Positions 7,564 to 13,920 of a stretch of 17,499 nucleotides of DNA are shown piece after piece. The notes below the pieces were generated by a model. That model searched no databases and was not told the DNA's origin. It saw only the letters and a list, made by a program, of their open reading frames with translations. Positions within the stretch are counted from its first letter, which is position 1, and the number at the start of each line of letters is the position of its first letter. Where the stretch lies: contig JBJEEE010000018.1 of assembly GCA_051872775.1 (NCBI GenBank), positions 1 through 17,499 on the forward strand, given 5' to 3'. The translations under genes were made by a program, and so were the position numbers. The DNA is from UMGS75 sp051872775 (lineage in GTDB: Bacteria; Bacillota_I; Bacilli_A; ML615J-28; CAG-313).

Positions 7564-7997
7564 TGTATAATGAATTAAAAACAAGTTTTCTTGCATCTAC
7601 TGATAATGTATTACTTGCAAGAACAATATCAGTTGGATTTTTAATTGAATTAAATCTTCCTGTGAATTTACTAAATGAGATTAAAACAATTGTATCAGAA
7701 GCGGTCACAAATGCTATTGTTCATGGATATAGTAACGATAGTACAAAATATGTAGATATGAATCTAAGATATGACGAAGAGTCCATCTATATCGAAGTAA
7801 TTGATTATGGTATTGGAATTGAAGATATCGAAAAAGCCAAAGAACCATTATTTAGTACGAAAATAGATGAGGAACGAGCGGGGCTTGGATTTACCATCAT
7901 GGAAGTGTTTACGGATAGTCTTCAAGTAATCTCAAAACTAAATGAAGGAACGAAAGTAATAATGGTAAAAAAATATCATGAACAAGGTGAATACTAG
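7563..7997 (+). CDS. spoIIAB: Anti-sigma F factor and serine kinase SpoIIAB
   Basis: This GHKL-fold protein binds and silences sigma-F and phosphorylates SpoIIAA with ATP. It is 144 residues (Bacillus: 146). ATP-site motifs are intact: N-box E46-A-V-T49-N50 at the Bacillus positions, G1 box DYGIGI and G2 box ERAGLGFTIM. R20, known in Bacillus to contact both sigma-F and SpoIIAA, is conserved. The ATG at 7563 overlaps the spoIIAA stop as TAATG and has Shine-Dalgarno GGAGG (7551-7555) at seven bases. An upstream ATG at 7509 would add 18 residues encoded inside spoIIAA and is rejected. The last 20 bases overlap sigF, so all three genes are translationally linked. Apart from its unusually short sigma partner there is nothing odd about this protein. 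Confidence 0.95.
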   Translation: MYNELKTSFLASTDNVLLARTISVGFLIELNLPVNLLNEIKTIVSEAVTNAIVHGYSNDSTKYVDMNLRYDEESIYIEVIDYGIGIEDIEKAKEPLFSTKIDEERAGLGFTIMEVFTDSLQVISKLNEGTKVIMVKKYHEQGEY

Positions 7998-8439
7998 TCA
8001 GTCTGAATATTTAGTTGAAAAATATCAATTGTTAGTCTACAAAATTGCACGACGCTTTTGTACTAATCATACTGATTATGAAGATTTAGTTCAAGCTGGA
8101 TTAATGGGTTTGTTCAAAGCAACAAAACGTTTTGATATAACTAAGGGGGTAAAATTTACCACTTTTGCAACTTATTATATAATCGGTGCGATAAAAGATG
8201 AATTAAGAAAACAATGTATTCATAATCAAAATCTATATACTCTATCAGACGATCTAAATAATAATGAAGGAAAGTATTTAAACATTGAAATCTATGATTT
8301 TACAAATACGGAAAGACTTTTAATTGAATTACGATTAACAAAACATTTGTCACAAAAAGAGATAGCTCAAAAACTAAAACTCAGTCAAAGTACAGTATCA
8401 AGAATTCTAAAGAGAATTAAAACCAAAATCAAAATATAG
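7978..8439 (+). CDS. sigF: Compact sporulation sigma factor, sigma-F-like, lacking region 3
   Basis: This sigma-70-family protein should direct RNA polymerase to early forespore genes. It is only 153 residues, against about 250 for Bacillus SigF. Residues 10-78 are a good region 2, including EDLVQAGLMGLFKATKRFD (core binding) and VKFTTFATYYIIGAIKDELR (-10 recognition and melting). Residues 110-150 are region 4, with the helix-turn-helix QKEIAQKLKLSQSTVSRIL for the -35 element. Between them is a linker of about 30 residues, rich in N, D and E (about 80-109), where region 3 normally has some 80 residues. The reading frame is open throughout, so this is a smooth deletion, not a frameshift. The ATG at 7978 overlaps spoIIAB by 20 bases and has a weak Shine-Dalgarno; a GTG at 7987 is an alternative. 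The sigma-F identity rests on its position after spoIIAA-spoIIAB; the sequence alone would say only 'small sporulation-type sigma factor'. Confidence 0.85.
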   Translation: MNKVNTSQSEYLVEKYQLLVYKIARRFCTNHTDYEDLVQAGLMGLFKATKRFDITKGVKFTTFATYYIIGAIKDELRKQCIHNQNLYTLSDDLNNNEGKYLNIEIYDFTNTERLLIELRLTKHLSQKEIAQKLKLSQSTVSRILKRIKTKIKI

Positions 8440-8468
8440 TTAAAACAGTATTATTCTATGCATATTAC

Positions 8469-8497
8469 TTTACAATGTACACTTAAATATATATAAT
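8469..8497 (+). promoter_or_regulatory. Promoter of the czrA-cadA operon
   Basis: A near-consensus promoter: -35 TTTACA at 8469-8474, a 17-base spacer and -10 TATAAT at 8492-8497, 45 bases before the ArsR-family start codon. The -10 box lies inside the left arm of the operator palindrome. Confidence 0.8.
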
Positions 8498-8523
8498 ATA
8501 TGTGCAATTACGCATATATTATA
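8492..8523 (+). promoter_or_regulatory. Palindromic operator for the ArsR/CzrA-family repressor
   Basis: Two 13-base arms, TATAATATATGTG (8492-8504) and CGCATATATTATA (8511-8523), are inverted repeats with a single mismatch around a six-base centre. The palindrome covers the -10 box and the likely transcription start, where a repressor would block polymerase. AT-rich imperfect palindromes of this kind are typical SmtB/ArsR-family operators. Assignment to the adjacent regulator is inference from position. Confidence 0.7.
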
Positions 8524-8542
8524 AATGTGAAAGGAAAGTAAA

Positions 8543-8842
8543 ATGAATAAAGAAGCATTAACCGAAAATGATATATATGAAGTATCCGAATTTTTTAAGA
8601 ATCTTGCTGATTTTTCAAGAGTAAAAATTATAACATCTTTACTGAATGAAGAAAAATGCGTACAAGACATTGCAAAAGAAGTAGAAATGAGCCAAACTGC
8701 GGTATCATATCAGTTACGAATTTTACGTCACGCTAGATTAGTTAAATCACGTCGTGATGGAAAGATGGTTTATTATCAAATTATGGATCAACATGTTGCT
8801 AAAATCTTAGAAGTAACAATTGAACATCTAGAACATATGTAG
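8543..8842 (+). CDS. czrA: Zinc-type ArsR/SmtB-family repressor (CzrA-like)
   Basis: This 99-residue winged-helix repressor is a dimeric metal sensor. The recognition helix region is MSQTAVSYQLRILRHARLV (49-67), followed by the wing SRRDGKMVYYQI. The C-terminal helix carries D82-x-H84-x10-H95-x2-H98, exactly the alpha-5 site that binds Zn(II) or Co(II) in CzrA and SmtB. The alpha-3 thiol site of cadmium, lead or arsenic sensors (ELCVCD) is reduced to a single cysteine (EKCVQD, C39), which argues against a CadC or ArsR specificity. Binding of zinc should release the operator. Shine-Dalgarno AAAGGAAAG precedes the ATG. The gene is seven bases upstream of the P-type ATPase, so sensor and exporter form one operon under the palindrome at 8492-8523. 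Confidence 0.93.
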   Translation: MNKEALTENDIYEVSEFFKNLADFSRVKIITSLLNEEKCVQDIAKEVEMSQTAVSYQLRILRHARLVKSRRDGKMVYYQIMDQHVAKILEVTIEHLEHM

Positions 8843-8849
8843 GTGACTT

Positions 8850-11225
8850 ATGCAAACTACGATTAAATTAAAAGAATTAAAATGTCCAGCTTGCACGAAA
8901 AGTCTTGCCCATAATTTACAAAAGATTGAATATATAAAGGAAGTAAATATTAACTATGACCGAAAAGAAATAACGATTGAAGGTAATCGTGATTTGACAG
9001 AAGCTGAGATCAAAATGATTCTCGATACGGTAGTTAGTATTAGTCATTGTCCTTTTCATAATAAGATTAGAAAACTTACAAGAAAAAAATTTCAAGTTGT
9101 TAAAAATAAATCTGGTCAAATCATTACTCATGATTTAGATGAACAAAGTATTATTGAGGAGTATTGTTTTGAAAATATTGATTGTCCTAATTGCGCCTTA
9201 AAAGTTGAACATGCTCTTAATAAAATTGATGGCGTAATTGATGCTAAGGTAAATTTTATTAATAAAAAAATAATTATAACACATCTTGCTAATGTTTCTG
9301 TATATGAATCAGTATGTGCAGAAACGAAACGTATTGAAAGTGATGCCATTGTATATAAAGATGAACCTATAAAAAAGAAGTCTATTAAAGTATCAAGAGT
9401 TTTATTTTATATAGGACTTGCTCTATTTGTTCCTCTAATTATTTATTATGCTATTACTCAAGATAGTAATTGGTATATGTATGTTTTATTTGGTTTAGTA
9501 TATTTATTACTAGGCTATCAAATTATTTTTAATTCATTTAAAAACATTATTCACGGACAGATTTTTGATGAGAACTTTTTAATGTTAATTGCAAGTATTG
9601 GGGCATTTTTTATCAATGAACCAGTAGAAGCTATTTTAGTTATTTTATTATATCGTATTGGTGAAAAACTCCAAGCTCAAGCTATTGATCGTTCAACCAA
9701 GTCAATTGAAGATTTGATGACTTTAAAAGTAGAAGAAGTAATGCTTGAAAATGGAAATGTGGTCCCAATAAAAGAAGTCAAAGTAGATGACATAATTATT
9801 ATCAAAGCAGGTGATTTAATTCCCCTTGATGGCATCATAATCGAAGGTGAATCATCACTTGATACGAAGAGCTTAACAGGAGAATCTCTTCCTCAAGAAG
9901 TAAAGGTAGACGATGAAGTTTTATCTGGTACTGTTAATTTGACCAAAAACATTAAAATTAGAGTAACGAAAGAAGATAATGAATCGACAATCTCAAAAGT
10001 AGTTAAATTAATCGATGATGCTTCCAACCAAAAATCCAAAACAGAAAAATTTATAACAAAATTTGCTAGGATTTATACTCCGATTGTTTTAGCTCTTGCG
10101 GTCATTACTGGTTTTGTTTTGTACTTTGGTTTTAGAATTCCTGTAATTGATGCAGTTCGTCGTGTCCTTGTATTCTTAGTAGTATCTTGTCCTTGTGCTT
10201 TAGTTATATCTGTACCTTTGGGGTTTTTTGCGGGGATTGGTAAGGCATCTAGTTATGGTATTTTAGTTAAAGGTGGTAATTATTTAGAAGCCTTAAGTAA
10301 AACTAAAACAATTTTCTTTGATAAGACTGGTACTTTATCAGAAGGAAATTTTGTAGTAGATGAAATTAATACTTATAATAAATACTCCTATCGCTCTTTA
10401 TTAAAGATTGTAGCACATATCGAGGCTGGCTCTAATCATCCTATTGCAAAATCGATATGTAGTGCATATCATGATAAAATAGATATGTCCAAAATATCTA
10501 ATATTGAAGAACTTAGTGGTTATGGTTTAAAAGGTAACTATGAAGATTTATTTGTAATAGTAGGTAATGCTGAACTATTAAAAAATGAAGGAATTAAATT
10601 TAAAGAAGTTGAAAAACCCGGAAGTGTTGTTTATTGTGCTATTAATGGAGTATATGCTGGATATATTGTGGTAGTTGATGAATTAAAACCTCGTGCAGGT
10701 GAGACAATCAACTTCCTAAAACGTCAAAACATAAAGTCAATTATGTTAAGTGGTGACAGTGAAAGAGTAGTACAAAATGTACAAAAGAAACTTGGTATTG
10801 ATGAAGCCTATGGTAAACTTTTACCAAAAGATAAACTAGATAAACTTAGAGAAAAAGTAGATGAAAAGAAAAAAATTGTATATGTTGGAGATGGAATAAA
10901 CGATACTCCATGTTTGAAAATCGCAACAGTGGGGATAGCGATGGGTGCAAAAGGAAGCGATATTGCGAAAAATGCGGCGGATATTGTCATAATGAATGAT
11001 GATATCGGTAAGATCATTGATGCAATTAATATCTCTAGTAAAACAATGAGAATAATATATCAAAACATTGTGATGGCATTAGTTATCAAGGTGTTGGTAT
11101 TAGTCTTAAGTACGCTTAATGTATTTGGTAAATATAGTATGTTAATAGGTGCTTTATCTGATGTTGGTTTATGTCTAATTGCTATTCTTAATACCTTACG
11201 TATCATTTATCCTAGAAATAAATAA
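8850..11225 (+). CDS. cadA: Zn/Cd/Pb-exporting P1B-2-type ATPase
   Basis: This membrane pump uses ATP to expel divalent heavy metals such as zinc, cadmium or lead. The protein is 791 residues. Two N-terminal metal-binding domains carry CPAC (C12, C15) and CPNC (C112, C115). Catalytic motifs are intact: TGES (343-346), phosphorylated D491 in DKTGTL, H530 of the HP motif and GDGIND with D681. Transport-site residues define subclass P1B-2: C447-P-C449 in the sixth membrane helix, K747 in the seventh and D771 in the eighth. Two oddities: GDGIND is followed by TPCL instead of the usual APAL, and an extra HCPFH cluster lies between the two metal-binding domains (about residues 67-71). The Shine-Dalgarno AGGTGA overlaps the end of czrA. 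The zinc-type regulator beside it favours zinc as the physiological substrate. No clear terminator follows. Confidence 0.95.
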   Translation: MQTTIKLKELKCPACTKSLAHNLQKIEYIKEVNINYDRKEITIEGNRDLTEAEIKMILDTVVSISHCPFHNKIRKLTRKKFQVVKNKSGQIITHDLDEQSIIEEYCFENIDCPNCALKVEHALNKIDGVIDAKVNFINKKIIITHLANVSVYESVCAETKRIESDAIVYKDEPIKKKSIKVSRVLFYIGLALFVPLIIYYAITQDSNWYMYVLFGLVYLLLGYQIIFNSFKNIIHGQIFDENFLMLIASIGAFFINEPVEAILVILLYRIGEKLQAQAIDRSTKSIEDLMTLKVEEVMLENGNVVPIKEVKVDDIIIIKAGDLIPLDGIIIEGESSLDTKSLTGESLPQEVKVDDEVLSGTVNLTKNIKIRVTKEDNESTISKVVKLIDDASNQKSKTEKFITKFARIYTPIVLALAVITGFVLYFGFRIPVIDAVRRVLVFLVVSCPCALVISVPLGFFAGIGKASSYGILVKGGNYLEALSKTKTIFFDKTGTLSEGNFVVDEINTYNKYSYRSLLKIVAHIEAGSNHPIAKSICSAYHDKIDMSKISNIEELSGYGLKGNYEDLFVIVGNAELLKNEGIKFKEVEKPGSVVYCAINGVYAGYIVVVDELKPRAGETINFLKRQNIKSIMLSGDSERVVQNVQKKLGIDEAYGKLLPKDKLDKLREKVDEKKKIVYVGDGINDTPCLKIATVGIAMGAKGSDIAKNAADIVIMNDDIGKIIDAINISSKTMRIIYQNIVMALVIKVLVLVLSTLNVFGKYSMLIGALSDVGLCLIAILNTLRIIYPRNK

Positions 11226-11233
11226 TTTATATG

Positions 11234-11263
11234 CAAATTAATGAGAAAATAATAATTAATTTG
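11234..11263. repeat. AT-rich inverted repeat between cadA and the DUF362 gene
   Basis: Perfect 9-base arms CAAATTAAT (11234-11242) and ATTAATTTG (11255-11263) flank a 12-base loop. No T run follows on either strand, so it is a poor intrinsic terminator. Its right arm touches a possible -35 TTGGTA (11261-11266), which pairs with a possible -10 TATTAT (11283-11288) for the downstream gene, so an operator role is conceivable. Confidence 0.4.
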
Positions 11264-11303
11264 GTAAAATATTATAAAGTATTATTATTGAAAGAGGAAA
11301 CAT

Positions 11304-12191
11304 ATGAGTATTGTATATTTTAGTAGTAAGATTAGTAAAGATGAAGTGGTAAAACTATATAAGAAACTTAATCCACATCTTGAAGGACCGATTGCGGTAA
11401 AATTACATTCGGGTGAACCAGGAAACCAAAATTTCATTAAACCTGAGTTTTGGGAACCTATTATTAGTTTGACTAAGGGAACGGTTGTAGAGTGTAATAC
11501 CGCCTATGATGGCAGACGCAATACAACAAAAGCTCATCTTCAAACTTTAGAAGAACATGGATGGAGTAAATATTTTAAGGTTGATTTACTAGATAGGGAA
11601 GGACCTGACCTAGTTTTAGACATTCCAAATGGTAAGGTAATTACAAAAAATTATGTTGGTAAAAATCTTACCAATTATCATTCAATGATTGTTTTATCGC
11701 ATTTTAAAGGTCATCCTATGGGGGGATATGGAGGAGCCTTAAAGCAATTATCAATTGGTGTTGCTTCATCATTTGGCAAAGCATTTATCCATGGTGCAGG
11801 TGAACCCGAAAAGATATGGACAGCTGAACATGACAAGTTTTTAGAGGCAATGGCAGATGCCGCAGGTTGTATCCATAATTATTTTAATAAAGATGGAAAA
11901 TCTAACCAAATTGTTTACATAAATGTAATGAAAAATATGTCAGTTGATTGTGATTGTTGTAGCGTTGCTGAAGACCCATGCATGTCAGATATTGGTATTT
12001 TAGCTTCTTTTGATCCGATTGCTATCGACCAAGCTTGTATCGATTTAGTTTATAATTCAAATGATCCAGGTAGAGATCATCTAATCGAAAGAATTGAGAG
12101 TAGAAATGGAATTCATACTATCGAGGCGGCAACTAAACTTGGCTTTGGTCAAAGAAACTATACAATGATTGATATAACGAATGAAAAATAG
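11304..12191 (+). CDS. DUF362 protein without the ferredoxin insert
   Basis: This is a 295-residue cytoplasmic protein of the DUF362 family, whose biochemical role is not established. Recognisable family blocks are HFKGHPMGGYGGALKQLSIG (about residues 132-151) and, near the C-terminus, a DCDCC-x6-C segment (C216, C218, C219, C226) followed by DIGILASFDPIAIDQACIDLV. Typical members are around 370 residues and carry a two-cluster 4Fe-4S ferredoxin module between these blocks; none of its CxxCxxC motifs is present here. The retained cysteine group could still bind metal, but that is inference. The gene appears to be a single-gene unit, with Shine-Dalgarno AGAGGA upstream and a strong terminator at its stop codon. 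It has no obvious functional link with the metal exporter upstream or the regulators downstream. Confidence 0.8.
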   Translation: MSIVYFSSKISKDEVVKLYKKLNPHLEGPIAVKLHSGEPGNQNFIKPEFWEPIISLTKGTVVECNTAYDGRRNTTKAHLQTLEEHGWSKYFKVDLLDREGPDLVLDIPNGKVITKNYVGKNLTNYHSMIVLSHFKGHPMGGYGGALKQLSIGVASSFGKAFIHGAGEPEKIWTAEHDKFLEAMADAAGCIHNYFNKDGKSNQIVYINVMKNMSVDCDCCSVAEDPCMSDIGILASFDPIAIDQACIDLVYNSNDPGRDHLIERIESRNGIHTIEAATKLGFGQRNYTMIDITNEK

Positions 12192-12216
12192 TCTCTTGAG
12201 AGACTATTTTTATTTT
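12184..12216 (+). terminator. Intrinsic terminator after the DUF362 gene
   Basis: Perfect 12-base-pair stem AAAAATAGTCTC (12184-12195) with GAGACTATTTTT (12200-12211), a four-base loop and a T-rich tail. It overlaps the stop codon. The A run on the left side means it may act in both directions. Confidence 0.88.
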
Positions 12217-12342
12217 ATATATGTATTTTGTATTCTCTTAATGCATAATTTGTATAGAACTTAATATAAAATGCTACTTATAGGCTGTTGATAAAAATGC
12301 CTTTTGTAATAAACTTTTAATGTTTAGATAGGAGAATAGAAA

Positions 12343-12594
12343 ATGAAGCAGGACACCAAAGATCTAAAAACAACTAAATCACTTAACATTTTATTTGGTC
12401 AACGCATACGTGAATTAAGAATGGAAAAAGGAATGTCACAAGAAGAGTTTGCGTGGTTTGTAGGTGTACATCGTACATACATTGGTCAAATAGAAAGAGC
12501 TGAGAAAAATATTACTTTGAAGAATATTGAGAAGATATGCATAGCTTTAAAAATAGATCCTGCAGAATTATTTGATTTTAAGAACCTTAAATAG
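12343..12594 (+). CDS. Small XRE-family DNA-binding regulator
   Basis: This 83-residue protein is essentially one Cro/CI-type helix-turn-helix domain (about residues 15-76). Signature stretches are IRELRMEKGMSQEEFAWFVG, then the recognition helix HRTYIGQIERAEKNIT and the closing KICIALKIDPAELF. There is no effector or dimerisation domain beyond this. Such small proteins act as controllers of restriction-modification systems, phage switches or single genes, but none of those partners lies nearby, so its target is unknown. Shine-Dalgarno AGGAGA (12330-12335) sits seven bases from the ATG. A terminator follows, so it is a single-gene unit. The 150 bases upstream hold no promoter I would defend. 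Confidence 0.88.
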   Translation: MKQDTKDLKTTKSLNILFGQRIRELRMEKGMSQEEFAWFVGVHRTYIGQIERAEKNITLKNIEKICIALKIDPAELFDFKNLK

Positions 12595-12616
12595 TAATTA
12601 TTTTTATGATAGTAAC

Positions 12617-12644
12617 AAGAGTAATAGTTTTTACTCTTTTTTTT
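12617..12644 (+). terminator. Intrinsic terminator after the XRE gene
   Basis: Stem AAGAGTAA (12617-12624) with TTACTCTT (12631-12638), a six-base loop and an eight-T run at 12637-12644. Confidence 0.85.
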
Positions 12645-12818
12645 ATTCATAGATAATAAAAGTAGATAGCAAATTAAAAGTGGAAACAATCAAGAGAAAG
12701 AATAGTCAAAATATTAAGTTCTTTATGATATAAAATATCTACATATGTATTACCTTTTGTTAGAAGGATGATAGAAAATGTAGTTTTTTGATGTTGATAT
12801 TATTATAAAAAAATTAAT

Positions 12819-12869
12819 TTTAGATTATTTTGTATATAATAGGCAAAATTAATCTAAATATGTTATAAT
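12819..12869 (+). promoter_or_regulatory. Spaced inverted repeat and possible promoter upstream of the LysR-type gene
   Basis: Inverted repeat arms TTTAGATTA (12819-12827) and TAATCTAAA (12850-12858) are centred 31 bases apart, about three helical turns. AAAATTAAT also occurs as a direct repeat (12810-12818 and 12845-12853). Two consensus -10 boxes TATAAT lie at 12835-12840 and 12864-12869, neither with a good -35. This is a plausible autoregulatory site for the LysR-type protein. The rest of the 250-base gap from 12645 to 12894 shows no gene. Confidence 0.4.
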
Positions 12870-12894
12870 AATAGAAAGAAGAGAGGATACGCTT

Positions 12895-13815
12895 ATGAAT
12901 ATTTTACATCTAAAATATGCAATTACGGTTGCTGAAGTTGGTTCCATTTCTAAAGCAGCTGAAAAACTATATGTGGCACAGCCCAATATTAGTAGAGCCA
13001 TTCGTGAACTTGAGGATGAACTAAAAATTACTATTTTTGAACGATCATCTAAAGGGATTGTGATAACCCCTGATGGAGAGCGCCTGATCACATATGGTAA
13101 GAAGATTCTTCAACAATTAGATGAACTGGAAAACACGTTTAAAAATCAAAATCAAAAGACCATATTTTCTATTTCGGTTCCACGAGTTAGTTATATTTCC
13201 AAAGCGTTTGTTGAATTTTCAAAAGAAATCAATAAGATGAAAAATATTGATGTGTTTTATAAAGAAACTAATGCGTACCGAGTTATCTATAATGTATTGA
13301 ACGAAGACTATAAACTTGGAATTATTAGATATTCAACAAACTATGATCATTATTTTAAAGAGATGTTAGAAAAGAAAGAATTAAAATTTGAACTAATCAG
13401 TCAATTTAAATTGGTAATCTTATGTAGTGAAAATAGCAAGCTAGCTCAAAAAGAACATATTTATTTATCTGATTTGAAAGATTTTATCGAGATAGCACAT
13501 GCTGATCCTTATGTTCCTTCTCTTCCCGTTTCAGAAATTAGCAAATCAGAATTAACCGATGAAATAACAAAACGTATTTATGTATTTGAGCGAGCTAGTC
13601 AGTTCGAAATATTATCAGAAAACATCGATGCATTTATGTGGGTATCTCCTGTTCCAGAAAAACTACTTAGACGTTATAATCTTGTCCAAAAAGAATGTGT
13701 AGACTTTACTAAAGAATATAAAGACTTGTTAATTTATCGTTCAAATTATAAATTAAATTCCTTAGATTCTTTGTTTATTACGAAATTATGTGAAGAAAAA
13801 CGTAAACTAAGATAA
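12895..13815 (+). CDS. LysR-type transcriptional regulator
   Basis: This is a 306-residue regulator of normal LysR-type length. The N-terminal winged helix-turn-helix (residues 1-60) is typical: LKYAITVAEVGSISKAAEKL, then VAQPNISRAIRELEDEL and FERSSKGIVITPDGE. A linker helix and a two-lobed, periplasmic-binding-protein-like effector domain (about 90-300) follow. The effector is unknown. LysR-type regulators usually control a divergent neighbour, but none exists here: the XRE gene upstream points the same way and is closed by a terminator, and the rex-adhE operon downstream has its own promoter. It is therefore an orphan that may act elsewhere. Shine-Dalgarno AGAGGA (12882-12887) lies seven bases before the ATG. 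Confidence 0.92.
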   Translation: MNILHLKYAITVAEVGSISKAAEKLYVAQPNISRAIRELEDELKITIFERSSKGIVITPDGERLITYGKKILQQLDELENTFKNQNQKTIFSISVPRVSYISKAFVEFSKEINKMKNIDVFYKETNAYRVIYNVLNEDYKLGIIRYSTNYDHYFKEMLEKKELKFELISQFKLVILCSENSKLAQKEHIYLSDLKDFIEIAHADPYVPSLPVSEISKSELTDEITKRIYVFERASQFEILSENIDAFMWVSPVPEKLLRRYNLVQKECVDFTKEYKDLLIYRSNYKLNSLDSLFITKLCEEKRKLR

Positions 13816-13826
13816 TATCAATAATT

Positions 13827-13861
13827 GCATATCGATAATGATATATCGATATGCGTTTTTT
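13827..13861 (+). terminator. Intrinsic terminator after the LysR-type gene
   Basis: Ten-base-pair perfect stem GCATATCGAT (13827-13836) with ATCGATATGC (13845-13854), an eight-base loop and six T at 13856-13861. Confidence 0.85.
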
Positions 13862-13865
13862 ATAT

Positions 13866-13894
13866 TTGAAAAAAAATATAAAATATAGTATAAT
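13866..13894 (+). promoter_or_regulatory. Promoter of the rex-adhE operon
   Basis: -35 TTGAAA at 13866-13871, a 17-base spacer and a consensus -10 TATAAT at 13889-13894, 26 bases before the rex start. It lies just past the LysR-gene terminator. No canonical Rex operator (TTGTTAA or TTGTGAA half-sites) overlaps it. Confidence 0.75.
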
Positions 13895-13920
13895 ATTAGG
13901 GAAGAAAGGAATTTATTAAG

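Noticed and set aside
7978..8439. sigF as a frameshifted or truncated pseudogene
   Set aside because: One uninterrupted frame encodes both region 2 and region 4 with conserved residues, and the overlap with spoIIAB is intact; a frameshift would have destroyed region 4.
12343..12594. Restriction-modification controller protein
   Set aside because: The XRE domain is compatible, but no methyltransferase or endonuclease gene lies anywhere in the window.
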